Below are positions 25,264 to 36,037 of a stretch of DNA of 64,000 bases, one piece after another. Positions within the stretch are counted from its first letter, which is position 1, and every line of letters starts with the position of its first letter. The translations under genes were made by a program, and so were the position numbers. Below the pieces are notes generated by a model. That model saw only the letters and a list, made by a program, of their open reading frames with translations, did no database searches and was not told the origin of the DNA. The DNA is from Carnegiea gigantea. Its lineage: Eukaryota; Streptophyta; Magnoliopsida; Caryophyllales; Cactaceae. The stretch covers positions 5,001-69,000 of the forward strand of contig JAKOGI010002184.1 of NCBI GenBank assembly GCA_029747015.1, in the 5' to 3' direction.

Positions 25264-27860
25264 GGAAGACCCTAAAATCAGAAAGAAGCACTACGAAATG
25301 CCTTAGATAGATAAAAGGGATATATGAAATCTGTAAAATATAGAAGTTACATATGCCCTGATTAATTATCGCCCTAAGGTACAAGAAGCAGGGATGATCT
25401 GGTACAACCTCAAGTCAAATCACGATCTCCTAGGATAAACTACAGAATTATTAATGTGATGTATGCTAAACAGTATTTTAACCTATACAAGTAATCAACA
25501 CTACCCTTTTCCTCCAATATCCTTGTCAAAAGCAATAAAAGACACGCATTTCTGAATGCATCTACATCTTTTAGCCAAAAATATAATACACAATAAGGAC
25601 TTGCACAGGATGCAATCACAACTTACCAATAATGCACAAACACTTCCTTCAAGTGCCCCAGCATACCAGAAATAATCTCCAGTCAATCTGGCAAGTTCTA
25701 AAGCAGTGTTGTAATGGGCATTGGCATCAACAGGTGATCCAGCTAAAAGACAGTAATCCCCAATGGTCTTTTGAGCGCGGCCAAGTCTCCGCTTTTTCGC
25801 CTTTATCACCTGCTTCCATCAAACATGTGTCAAATACACATCTGGAAAGGATAATAGAAGCATAAAAGTAAAAAAAAATATATATATATATATATAAACT
25901 CTAAATGCATGTAACACCTAAACCATAAACCTCCTCTGAGCTGAGACTGGCTTGAGAATCAAGAGGTGTCTTGACAATTGTTCCAGCAGATTCTGCTTTG
26001 AGGACCCATTTCTCAAACTCCATAAGCAATGAGGCAGCAATATCCTGCATCATTGTGTGCATGTGCATCTCTAGAGTCTGCCTATCAGCAGGAGGAAACA
26101 AGTTCAAATTCTCCTTACTGCCGTTCTCAAGCTGCAACAAAAGATACAGGAAGCTATTAAAACATGCACAGATAAGGAGGAGAAGCAGGTGATCAAGGAC
26201 GCAGGAAAGAAGGGTCAAAAACGAGTATTACAATTTTAAAATGGGAAGCAATGCATTTATATCCTTTTGTCAAAAATTTATTTCATCATCTGTCATTGGC
26301 ATATGCATCAGTCAAATATATTAGAAGTATTATCTGCAATTATGCTATCTGCTACTTTTATTTCAAGAATCACTTGTGAGTGCACTGCTATCAACCATTC
26401 GAAAAATAAAAAAATAAAAAAAGCCACTTTGTGGCTCATTTTCGGCTTGGACGATAAGACCCCAAAAAATTTTCTCTATTTCTTTTTCATGTTGTAACAT
26501 GCAGTCAAAAGGTTGCCAATCTAGGGTCCAACAAACAGCCTATCTTTATAATTAATCGCAAAGGTAAAGCTGCTACATCCTCCTACCCCTATCCTCCTTA
26601 GGCAGATTTGGATCTGTCCCTATGGTATACAAGATGCGCATTTTGCCTCAAAAGCCCACCTCTAACACTTGAAACTTGACCCATGTTAGAGGAAAAAAAC
26701 ATACAAATTTCACAGCATGGCCAAGTCCAATGGCTAGAACCACGCTGGATACTAGAAACTTGGACAAGAAGCCAGGTCTTCCTAACCGGCAAATGCATTC
26801 TAGTTTAAAATATGCATGTCTAATCCAATGACTATATTTCTGTTCCTCCTATAGTTACTATGACAAATGCTAAGATGTTTTAAGGGTTTTCAATTAGCAA
26901 ATAGCAAAGTTCAGAACAGCAAATGTCGTGATATAATAGTGACACTTATCTTAAGCACAACAATAGTGATGCTGTTAAGATTTTATAACCATTCTGACTG
27001 ATATGGTCACCCATATAACTTGCAGTCATTATCCATTGTAATCCACATTAAATCTACCCCATGTAATGGTTTTTTTTTGTGGGGGGGGGGGTTCAAATGT
27101 AAGTAATTCAATAATTGTGATTTCTTTCTCGAGATCACCCTCCACTTATATTACTCATCTTTTCATTGCTTCCTTATTTCGCTCTTCTCAACAGGCAAAT
27201 GAATTGATTTGCAACTGCATTTGCATAAATCCAAAAGCTCATCCCATAAATGACTTGCAACAAAATGATCCCAATCAAAATCCCAAATCAGTCATACAGA
27301 AAACAGGTTTTCTTAACACCTCACAATCAAGGACATGTCCGCACGCAGCATAAACATTGTCCACCCAAAATCCAAACCATCATCATGAATCCCACAATCC
27401 AAACTACCAAAAAAAACCGCAAGAAAAACCCAAATTCCACAAGTACCTGCTCATCACCAGGGCAAAACCCAAAACACTTTTGAGCCAAAGCGGAGGTAAT
27501 ATAAGCCTTACAAGCATGGGAGAATTGTTCGCTGACAAGATGGAGATCAGGGGAAGAAGGGCAGTGAAAGATCCCAATAACAGCGAGGATCTTGCGGTTG
27601 GATTGGAAATCCTCCCATGGCGAAGGAGGGGACCCACCAAGGATGAACTTGAAGCGGAGAGAGCCCGTATCCCAAGGCTGGTGAGTGAATGGTGATTTCT
27701 GATGCTCCGTGTAGAATGAGCTGATGGATGAAAGATCAATCTTGGAGTGAAGGGTCAAAAGGGATGCATAATCCCTAAAAAGAGAAGGTGTGATTGGCCC
27801 AACTGGAAGAACTGCTACACGAATCGTGCACATCGATTCTATGCTCACGTCTGGTTCCAT
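14292..27860 (-). CDS. TRS120: TRS120 / TRAPPC9-like subunit of the TRAPPII tethering complex
   Basis: This is a large TRAPPII-specific subunit. In plants TRAPPII acts at the trans-Golgi network and the cell plate, in post-Golgi traffic and cytokinesis with TRS130. The ten exons (minus strand, in coding order) are 27860-27447, 26131-25931, 25809-25627, 21781-21672, 20689-20630, 20446-20161, 19127-18835, 17832-16961, 16567-15644 and 14512-14292. All introns are GT-AG and the phases match; the coding length is 3,564 bp, or 1,187 residues plus a stop, close to the roughly 1,186 of Arabidopsis TRS120. The start MEPDVSIESMCTIRVAVLPV fits the conserved family N-terminus. Typical blocks are MQDIAASLLMEFEKW, KAKKRRLGRAQKTIGDY, SLFESQWSTLQMVVLRE, APSGPFIYTPFSKG, GEPVQVLVELANPC and PLEHFKLPVLD; it ends FCRGPPVHVRVCGAA. 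No break was found. Intron 3 (21782-25626) carries a MITE. Confidence 0.96.
14513..15643 (-). other. TRS120 intron 9
   Basis: GT-AG intron of 1,131 bp. Bases 14620-15480 hold AACCGAAC/CAACCAAACTGAACC-type short repeats suggestive of an old inserted repeat, but no ends could be defined. Confidence 0.8.
17833..18834 (-). other. TRS120 intron 7
   Basis: GT-AG intron of 1,002 bp between exon 7 and the long exon 8. AT-rich; no embedded gene or repeat structure recognised. Confidence 0.85.
19128..20160 (-). other. TRS120 intron 6
   Basis: GT-AG intron of 1,033 bp between exons 6 and 7. No embedded gene recognised. Confidence 0.85.
20690..21671 (-). other. TRS120 intron 4
   Basis: GT-AG intron of 982 bp separating exon 4 (ends ...FIQDNAQ plus two bases) from exon 5 (SPVSFELEATLKLARFLC). 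The phase matches. Nothing else was recognised in it. Confidence 0.85.
23130..23331. repeat. 41-bp direct repeat pair, 161 bp apart
   Basis: TCAAGGTAAAGATGGCTGAT followed by (a/g)AACTAAGC(c/t)GGATCAACCTT occurs at 23130-23170 and again at 23291-23331, with two mismatches. It lies in TRS120 intron 3. The copies could flank an old insertion or come from a local duplication. Confidence 0.8.
23757..24826. mobile_element. hAT-like MITE in TRS120 intron 3 (1,070 bp)
   Basis: The termini are CTTAGTTTAA and its exact inverse TTAAACTAAG. The 8-bp duplication CTCTGAAG lies on both sides (23749-23756 and 24827-24834), the size produced by hAT transposases. Subterminal regions are rich in GCGC/AGGCGC motifs. 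There is no transposase reading frame, so it is non-autonomous. A 20-base A tract occurs inside at about 24102-24122. Confidence 0.88.
25232..25264. repeat. C22-A11 homopolymer junction
   Basis: Twenty-two C residues run directly into eleven A residues, in TRS120 intron 3. A C17-A14 tract of the same order occurs at 57667-57697. Confidence 0.95.
26132..27446 (-). other. TRS120 intron 1
   Basis: GT-AG intron of 1,315 bp. The donor CAG|GTACTT follows ...GFCPGDEQ and the acceptor TTGCAG|CTTGAGAA precedes LENGSKENL. It contains a T8GTG11-type tract at 27068-27091. No coding content was recognised. Confidence 0.88.
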
Positions 27861-28469
27861 TTTTTGGGTGTTGAAAAGGGAGAATCTGGAGATGAAGATG
27901 AAGATGCAGAAAGAAGAGGGATAGAGTTCAATCCAAAAGGCTGATTTGATTTTTAAGGAATCTGTTTTTCGGTGGAGTTGGAGATGCCGAGGCAGTAGAC
28001 AGAGAAACAGAGGCAGAAGAAGAGCCCATGGAGAGGACGGAGCGTGGTGAAAAATTGGGAAACTAGCCTCCGTTCTCTGTCTTCCTCCCCTGAAGGAAAC
28101 TCTTTTGAAAACATTTCCAATACTTGCATTTATTCTGGTGTCATGAAATGAAATTGATCCGACTACATTATACTATCACCTAATTCTATGGATTTATTTT
28201 CGGAACCTGTAAGGACCACGGCTCAAATTCGGATGTTGTTTGGGTGTCCTTGTTAAGATTTTTAGTTCACATATTTTTTTGCTTAAAAAAATACATGTTG
28301 GACTTTTGGGTATAAATGAAATGAGAAGATAGGTTGGAAACACCTTTGGATCCCTAACCCAACATAGTTGGCAGAGACCTGAATAGTTCACATTCAAGTT
28401 AAGCAAAAATCTAACTATGCTCCTAAGCTTGGAGCGCAAACAGGCTCTTTGGCATGAACAACTATAGTT
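27861..28469 (-). promoter_or_regulatory. TRS120 5' UTR and proximal upstream region
   Basis: This is the only DNA between the TRS120 start codon and the Copia remnant that begins near 28470. Purine-rich GATGAAGATGAAGATG repeats at 27890-27925 would be in the 5' UTR. I could not identify a TATA box or transcription start with confidence, so this is a positional call. Confidence 0.5.
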
Positions 28470-28476
28470 ATTTGGA

Positions 28477-28680
28477 TTAGAGCGCTAGGATCTCAGTCCA
28501 AGCTTTGTGTGGTTCATAAAGATAGTCAAATTGCTTTGGACTTTCAAAGACAGGGTGTTGTTCAATGTAAACCTCTTCTTGCAAATAACTATACAAGAAT
28601 GCACATTTCACATCCATTTGATATAATTTTATGCCAAGAAAAGATGCAAACATAAGTAACATTCTAACGGTCTCAAGTCT
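28477..28680 (-). pseudogene. Copia reverse transcriptase fragment
   Basis: The translation contains GIKLYQMDVKCAFLYSYLQE and EEVYIEQHPVFESPK, the N-terminal palm region of Copia reverse transcriptase (MDVKSAFLNG...PPGFE). It breaks off right after EPHKAW, where the family continues with LYGLKQAP. No YVDD catalytic block is present. Confidence 0.88.
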
Positions 28681-29280
28681 AGGTACGAAAGCAAATATCT
28701 CATCATAATTAATGTTCTTTTTCCTAATTGTAACCTTTCATAACAAGTATGGCTTTGTTTCTAACCATCTTTTTAGTCTTATCTAGCTTGTTGCTCAAAG
28801 CCCACTTAGTTCCAATCATTAGATGGTTCTTTGGTCTAATGATCAAAGACCAAACTTGGTTTCTTTCAAATTATTTCAATTCCTCTTGTATAACTAAGGT
28901 TTCAAGGTCTTCAGAGGGACTCTTAGGTTATACGAGAGAAACAACAAATGAGAATGCATATAAGAAGAGAAGATTGAATTCTTACACCTAAGTTGATGTT
29001 TGAAATGACGTTGCTCAATGAATGATGTGCAAGGAATCTATATCCTCTCCTTGGCTCTTGAAAGTAACAACTTTGATCTCCAGGGTCTTTGTCAACGTCT
29101 TCAGATTTTGGTTCAATTCCTTAAGACTGACTTTGAGTGGTAGCTTTGTTAGAGTTGTTGTCAACTTCAGTTTCTTCCTCTTCAACATGATACTTACTTA
29201 GCTTCAAGTCCTAGAAGGAAGATAAGCTCAAATTTCCATCATTGTTCTCATTGAATACAACACTCATACTTTCAACCACT

Positions 29281-29891
29281 CTAGTTTTTTTTTTTTTTTT
29301 TTTTTTTTTGGTGCTCTGTATGCCTTGCTTTGATGAGACTAGCTAACAAAGATGCCTTCATCACTTCTTGCATCAAGCTTTCCAAACAAGATTCTCCTTT
29401 ACATTGCTGTGATAAAGCACTTGCAACCAAATGCTCTAAATTATGATATATTGGTTTCTTATTTTTAAGCGGCTCATAAGGACTTTTCTTCAAGATCGGT
29501 TTGATAAGGCATCTATTGAGGACATAATTTGTTGTGCTCACAGCCTCTACCTAGAAACTCTTACGAAGATAATTTTCACAAACTATTATTCTAGCCATAT
29601 CTTCCAGAATTTTATTTGTTCCTTTCAACTACTCTATTTTGTTGTGAAGTCAATCATTGCAACTAATACAGTCATATTTGAACTCAATTGCATGACCACT
29701 TCTAATTGCTACAAAAGATGAGTTGAATAGCTACTGTACTTATCTACAGTGTTTAGTGAATGCCTCATAGGCATCCCTATTTTCCTTCGAAAATAAAAGA
29801 CTCTGGTAAATCTCGAATATTCACAAACAATAACAAGTATGTACTTATTGCCACCAAGATTCTTGTGTCTAATAGGACCATACAAATCCAA
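29281..29891 (-). pseudogene. Copia integrase fragments
   Basis: The upstream piece (29709-29891) reads MDLYGPIRHKNLGGNKYILV then EYSRFT, the integrase core start (DLFGP...YSRFTWV). The downstream piece (29281-29541) contains NYVLNRCLIKPILKKSPYE, the block before the integrase C-terminus. Frameshifts separate them, and a 24-base T run at 29285-29308 interrupts the downstream piece. Confidence 0.85.
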
Positions 29892-30129
29892 ATCTAATAC
29901 TCCAAAAAAATCCCGTCACCAAGCAACGTGTGGCTCTGATGTAGCAGTCATATTCCTGAATTGCAAAATTACAGAGAGACTAGTTGCGATTGATCATATA
30001 TTTAAAAATTATAGACTACCTACTACTCTATTGAAATGGAGTAGAGGACCTTACAAATCCATATGCAATAATTCAACTGGTTTGGTAGTTGAAATAATAT
30101 TCAGGGGCTTAAATGAAGTATTAACTTGT

Positions 30130-30250
30130 TTTTATCTCTGAGATGTACACTCTAAACTTTATCATTTTCATACTTATGCTTAGAAATACCTCTGACAAGA
30201 TCAAGCTTAGCCAATTTGTCAAGAGTATGCATGCTAACATGACATAGTCC
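30130..30250 (-). pseudogene. Copia gag-pre-integrase fragment
   Basis: The minus strand reads GLCHVSMHTLDKLAKLDLV then RGISKHKYEND, the gag-pre-integrase zinc-binding region (usually LGH.....L..L...GLV.GL). It is followed by a stop. Confidence 0.75.
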
Positions 30251-30479
30251 TATGTGCAATAAATATGCATCATCATTAATAGCTCTAGAACATGCAAGAT
30301 GCTTTTAGCCTATATGATCTAGAATATTGGCATGTACATTTCCAACTCTAGATTCAGCCAGAGTGGTTTTTCCAGTCTAAGGGATGAGATACTACACTGA
30401 GCATATTTAAATGTGAATTTGTTTCCTTTAACACATAATCGAGATATGTTAAAAAGATTGAACTAAAAACCATAAAAAA

Positions 30480-30600
30480 AGATAAACATACTCAATTGAG
30501 TGTGAAGGATTCTTACCAGCTTTTCTAACTCCTATGATCTTACCATTCTTTTTATCACCAAAAGTTGTCTTGTCTTTATCAGTTTCATTTAGTTAACTAG
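30480..30600 (-). pseudogene. Copia protease-region fragment
   Basis: The minus strand contains TTFGDKKNGKIIGVRKAGK, matching the VTFGDN..GKI.G.G motif downstream of the Copia aspartic protease active site. The active-site triad itself was not identified. Confidence 0.65.
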
Positions 30601-31471
30601 CATAGGCCTTACTAGTCATGGGCCTTGACCATCCACTATAAAGATACTATACGTTTGTGTTTAACCTGAGACATATATGCAAAATAGACATCAAGTTTTT
30701 CTGCTTTCCTTGGCTAGAAATTTAGGCCCAATGTTAGTCATGATGTTATGAGGACTGGTATGTTTTGGTAGTTGGCACCCAAACTTGAACAACTGTGAGA
30801 TGCCACCACCGTGGTTCTTAGGACGAACAAAGTTTCTCTGCCACCATTTGCGGTTAGAGTTACTTTGGTATCCGCTTCTCGTCTTTGAATGATCAAGGAG
30901 TTTTTGAAAATCTTTTTTAGTGTGCCTTAAACTAGTCTGATCCTTCTAATGAGTTATATCTTTAGCAGAGAAGTTTGGAGTTATCTTCTTTTATTGTTAG
31001 CATATCCAAGGTCTCCTCTGTTACAGGGAATACATTGAAATTCAAGCAATCTATCGAAGTTTGCTTGTCCCTTAGTGACTCTTGAAAGAGAATTTTGAAG
31101 ATTAGTGCACTGAGTTCTCAATGTTCTAGTCTCATTTTTGGTTTCATGAAACTTGTTAATGAACCCATTGTCAGATTCGTGAAGAAAAAGATTTTCTTCT
31201 CTCCATCTCTAAGACTACTCTTCCTTTAAAGATTCAATCTATTGTTCAGAGTCCTTAAGTTGGCCCTTCAAAACCTAGCATCTTTCAACATAATGATCAT
31301 TTTCCTCTTGCAACTTTCTTTTTCATATTTCAAAGGGCTGATTTCATCGCTCACAGACTTGATATTAGATGTATACTCTTTTTTAGTGGTTACTCTGTGC
31401 ATAATAATCTCAATCAAATCATTTCTAGACATTACAAAGAAAAGTAATTTTACTTGCTTAGGATAGCCACC

Positions 31472-31479
31472 TTTAGAGC
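31472..31479. repeat. 8-bp target duplication CTTTAGAG (left copy)
   Basis: An identical CTTTAGAG occurs at 32177-32184 and flanks the MITE exactly. Confidence 0.9.
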
Positions 31480-32176
31480 AATGTTATAAATCTCATACCC
31501 TACCGCTGAGATACCGGCGGTATGCTCTGTTTCTTAACAAAATCGGTATAGAATTAGGCCCAAAATTGTACTGGCGAAATGCCGGTCAAATTCGATCAAT
31601 ATCGGATTTTAGCGGCCAGAATTTAAGTGTATCGGTCGGAATCAAGGTCTTGGTCTATGCTCTTGCTCTTCACGCAATCAAGGTCTTGGATACTAATATC
31701 TAGGTTAATATATGGGAGGAAAAGGGTGAAAATGAGTGGTATTCTCTAAGTTCAATGGGTTGAAGAAACATAGAAAAAGAAGGATGAAGAGCAAGAGATG
31801 AAGATTGGGCGTGGAAGGATTAAAGGAGAAAGGAGGCATAGAGAAGATTGAGCCATTAAATTGAAGAGAGAGAGAAGAGGGGGAAGCGGCTGAAGGTTGG
31901 TGGGGACTTGGGAGTTGGTGGTTAGGGTTTTTTCTAACTATTTATATATGGGAGATGAGGGTTGGATTGGGTTGGGTTGGATAAAGCTGGTTTAATAAGC
32001 TGAGTTTTGGGTCAAGAAACATAAATTGGGTTATAAAAAGAATATGAAATAGATTTAAGTAACTGGATTTATTTTATTAGTTTTTTTTATCCGGTACAAA
32101 AAAATCAGTATCGGTATGAGATGTACCATTTCAGTAAGAAATCAGTACAAGACCCTGTACGATATTTATAACTTTG
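31480..32176. mobile_element. hAT-like MITE in the Copia remnant (697 bp)
   Basis: The left end is CAATGTTATAAATCTC and the inverse of the right end is CAAAGTTATAAATATC, giving a near-perfect terminal inverted repeat. Identical 8-bp duplications flank it, as for hAT. The interior has no transposase frame; the subterminal 'ccggtat/cggtatgag' motifs face each other in opposite orientation. Confidence 0.9.
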
Positions 32177-32349
32177 CTTTAGAGTCTCTAAGTACCAATT
32201 GACAATACCCTCTAAATAGCCTCCTTGCCATTAGCTATGAAACATAAGTTTGCTATTTCTTCCTTATCATTATCAGAGTCACTAGAGTGACTATCACTCT
32301 AAGCTGCTATCACTGCCTGCTTGCATTCACTCTTGAATTTTTTTTTCCT

Positions 32350-32430
32350 TCTTTTCACCTTTCTTCTTCAGGGAAGGACAATCGTTCATCATATACCCTA
32401 GTTGGCCACAACAAAAGCAGATAACAAAGT
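32350..32430 (-). pseudogene. Copia gag zinc knuckle fragment
   Basis: The minus strand reads FVICFCCGQLGYMMNDCPSL, a degenerate CX2CX4HX4C nucleocapsid knuckle in which the His position is now Tyr. The frame runs into the Gypsy-1 LTR at 32446. Confidence 0.75.
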
Positions 32431-32564
32431 TATCATTGTAAAACTTGTCGTACAACTGCAAATTAAACCACTACTGATGCTTATAAATAAGAATATGACA
32501 TAGGAAAGGAGGGATCGATCCCATAAGGAAATACATAATAAGAAGCTAGTTTTAATCTAATTAA

Positions 32565-33638
32565 GTACCTATTTGGCCTAGCTTTTGATATTGTTTTTAG
32601 ACCATGAAAACACTAACTAGACCAAACACCTATTTTTTAAAAAACTAAAAACTATTTTTGAAATATATTTTTGAAAGAAACTATCCCAAAAACAGAAGCA
32701 GCAATTTGGTACTTCTGATTATAGATTTTCGTGGAGTGTGCCTTATAATATGGGGGGCACTTAAGTATTATTTGCGGAGGACACTTAAATATTATTTGCA
32801 TCTAGACTAATATGCCCCTGAGAATCAAACAAATTCCCACCCAATACGCATATATTTCACACGTATAGATACAAGTACACAACATACTCTACCCAAAGAT
32901 TCTGCATCTCTCTCTGTCCACTGCCCGCCATCCAATCGTATCCCAATAGAAAATAATCCCACTGCAACTTCGATACTGATTTTCATCTTACTTCTTTGTG
33001 TTATCATTAAGCACCAATTCTATTCTTACTTTGAGTTTTGGATCCCTAATTATCCATGTTAAAGCCAAATATCTCAATTTTCCATGCCATTTGCTAACGT
33101 AGGTTTAGAAAAATTAGCTAATTTTTTTTTATAATGATCAATTAATTCATCGAGAAACTGATTTCAAACAATGAAGTGGGACACAAAAACATTTGGAGAG
33201 AGAAAGTGGAGAAAGAGAGAAAGTGATTTCAAGATCATTAGTTTCTCTGAAAAGACATATTCAGTAGCTAAAAAACAAACAAATGCTACTGTGGACATAA
33301 GTAAAGTATTTAATTAATTTTCTTCACAACTTAGGCTTTGAGCACTGGGTGGCTATTGCTCCTTTTCATCTATCAAATTTGAAAAAAGGTCAAAAATATG
33401 TGTTACTATTTGTAGTGGATAACTTGATATTTTCCAAGTCCAAAATTGAAAATGTGAAAAAAAAATTGAAAACAAAAACAATAGTTTCACAAAAATTAGG
33501 CCAAACAATTCAATTCTTTCAAAAATACTTCTAGTATAAATTAGGCTGAATACTTTCTAATTGCTATAAAAATAGTTTCTGAAAAAATTACTTCTGAAAA
33601 ATAAAAGCAGTTATTCACAAATTAGGCCAAACATACTC
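32565..33638. mobile_element. Harbinger/Tourist-like element in one Gypsy-1 LTR (1,074 bp)
   Basis: Ends GTACCTATTTGGCCTA and (inverse) GAGTATGTTTGGCCTA match the TTTGG-type termini of PIF/Harbinger MITEs. TAA is duplicated at 32562-32564 and 33639-33641. The sister LTR shows the empty site at about 42890-42930: AATCTAATTAAATTC with no insert. No transposase frame is seen; the interior contains a mirrored AAAAACTATTTTTG-like subterminal sequence. Confidence 0.9.
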
Positions 33639-35700
33639 TAAATTTACTACTCTAATATTTTCACTTTTTCTTTTAATTGCTAAAATAAATCGAATTAAAC
33701 AAACAAAAAAATCTAAAAAATTACTTACTAGTACTCCAAAATATTATAAGTTAGCTTCTAGAAATAAAATAGCAAAAACTTAACTTAATTATTATGAAAA
33801 TTTTAAAATAGAAATAATCATTGAAAAGCAATTTGAAAATTAAAACAAAAAATAACAAACAAAAAAATTAGCATAAAACAATCACAAAAATAACTAAACT
33901 AATAAAAAGTAAATATTTAAACTTATAATCCCAGATATATGTCTAATTTTTTTAAAAAAATAAAACAGAAAATACAAACAGAAAATACAAACAGAAAATA
34001 AAATCAAAAATTAAATAACTAATGAACTGCACTTTAAAAAATTTGAAAATAAATAATAAATTAATTACATTGTAAAACATAATTTTTTAGACTTAATAAA
34101 TCCCTAAAAACATGAAATTAAAAATAAAAACTTAATTTTTATATTCATTAAAGTAAAGACCTACACGTATCAAATTCATGAAATAATTTTGAAAAATTAT
34201 CAAATAATTTTTAAAAATTTTGAAATTTAACAACAGCAGTTTAGGACTCGATCTAAACCCCAAAAGGGCATAAAACATGGGAAAATACAAAAGGAACTAT
34301 TTTTATTCTAATTTCTAACAAACAGTAAATAATAGCAAAAACAGAACAGAAACCTAATCTGAAAATTAAAACACACTAAAAATCAAAATATAATTAATCT
34401 AAAATTACTAAGACACACCTAAAGGAGTACTCTTTTGGGGGTGAACGAAATGTAATTATTAAACTCCATAAATTCAAGAATTAAAATTAACAAACTAAAT
34501 AATCAACTAAGAAGCAAGCAACTAATTATCGAAGATATTAAGCTTAAGAAAACATTTAACATAATCTATATCCACCATGAAATTAATATTAATCATCAAC
34601 ATGCAGTATCACTTATCCATGAGCTAGACTATAGGTGACGCTTACCAACGGATCTTCCTGATTTTTCTTTAGATTATAATTTACTTAGGCCCGACCATAA
34701 TAGAAACCCTACTAGTTTTGATCACCCTAACACTAGCGCAAGAATTTAATCAAACTAGAGCACAAGCATGAGAAAAACATCATCTAAAACATTGTAACCA
34801 TTTTACCAACAAATTGATTGAACAAAGATCTATAATAATTTTTGAATTAAAAGAGATGAATTTGAGTCATTCATGATTAGTTAAAGTGATACTTGTACCT
34901 AAAAGACCAAAGCTTATATGTACCAAAACCTTTCAAACTATCATATGAATTCATATTAAACAACTTAGCATGCATTCTAATTAATCTAATATAAATGTCA
35001 TGAACAATAAACACAAACCATTATAGAATCATGGAATAAAAATCAATTAGACAATAAAGCACACAACTTGTTTTAAAATAAATTAATTTAGCATGGTTTC
35101 AAATAGATTATGCTAAGTACTAAAAAAATACTTGCATAAATAAAAAATAACAACGCATAAAACCTCTAAACAATTCATGTTTAATAACAATCCAAACTTA
35201 GCAAAATAAAAATACTTTGACCAATATTATAAAGATGATGATGATGTCGTTGGGTGGATTATGTTGGCATTAACTAGGATGGATGATTGATGCTGAGAAG
35301 ATGATGATCGTGGTGAGGGTGGTGCTGATGATCTTAATTATGATGATTTCTATTGATGGCCGAATATGGTGATGATGAGGAGATGATAGGCGTGTGGTTT
35401 GAAGTTAGAGATTTGATGGCGAATTTATAGTAGGAATAATCCAACTAGGGTTTTGCATAGTTTTTTCTTTTCCAAGTCTTCCAACTCCTCTTAAAAGTAG
35501 GAGTAGTACTTGTAATCCTAGTCTAAATAATTATTATGAAAATAAATATTTTTCATAAATTATTATTTTTGGACTAGCTTAATAATCCACTTGGAAAGTC
35601 CCTCAATAAATAAAACAGGCATTTTGACATCTTTTCTTCTCCTCTTCACTTTATTAATCCCTAACCTAAAACATAGATAAAATAAAGTAAATTAGATAAA

Positions 35701-35703
<3 letters not shown>

Positions 35704-35749
<46 letters not shown>

Positions 35750-35776
35750 GTATATGTGTATATATGTATGTATGTA

Positions 35777-35838
<62 letters not shown>

Positions 35839-35874
35839 TATGTATGTAAGTAAGTATGTATGTATGTATGTATC

Positions 35875-35972
<98 letters not shown>
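35704..35972. repeat. Compound (CA)n/(TATG)n/(TG)n/(TA)n microsatellite
   Basis: About 270 bp: a (CA)19 tract, TATATG repeats, TGTA/TATG tetranucleotides, a long TG tract, (TATG)n and GTAAGTAAG, a TA tract and a second long TG tract. It lies in the outer part of the Gypsy-1 3' LTR. Confidence 0.95.
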
Positions 35973-36020
35973 ATATAAGCTAATAGTTATTAAAAATAGG
36001 CATGAATTATGACCTAACGA

Positions 36021-36037
36021 ATTTCCCCACACTTAGA
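36021..36037 (-). other. Polypurine-tract-like site of Gypsy-1
   Basis: The minus strand reads TCTAAGTGTGGGGAAAT, the purine-rich sequence typical just upstream of the 3' end region of Athila/Tat elements. In some of these elements it lies well before the LTR, so it does not fix the LTR edge. Confidence 0.6.

Larger units (their letters stand above)
21782..25626 (-). other. TRS120 intron 3 (3.8 kb, repeat-bearing)
   Basis: This is the longest intron, 3,845 bp, GT-AG. It contains a pair of 41-bp direct repeats, a G run at about 23571-23584, a 1,070-bp hAT-like MITE and a C22/A11 tract. Most of its length comes from these insertions. None reaches a splice site; the C22/A11 tract ends about 360 bp from the donor. 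Confidence 0.9.
28470..32445 (-). mobile_element. Ty1/Copia retrotransposon remnant
   Basis: Decayed polyprotein on the minus strand in the Copia order: zinc knuckle (about 32350-32430), protease region (about 30490-30600), gag-pre-integrase (about 30130-30240), integrase (29281-29891) and the start of reverse transcriptase (28477-28662). It stops inside the reverse transcriptase near 28470, about 600 bp upstream of the TRS120 start, and at 32445 is cut by the Gypsy-1 LTR. No Copia LTR is visible. A hAT-like MITE (31480-32176) interrupts the region between the protease and the zinc knuckle. Confidence 0.85.
32446..36020 (-). repeat. Gypsy-1 3' LTR
   Basis: It begins on the plus strand with TGTCGTACAAC, the same terminus as the partner LTR at 42787, so the inner edge is well placed. 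The outer edge, next to the purine-rich tract at 36021-36037, is approximate because the partner is truncated there. It contains a 1,074-bp Harbinger-like element and a long microsatellite. Confidence 0.82.
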
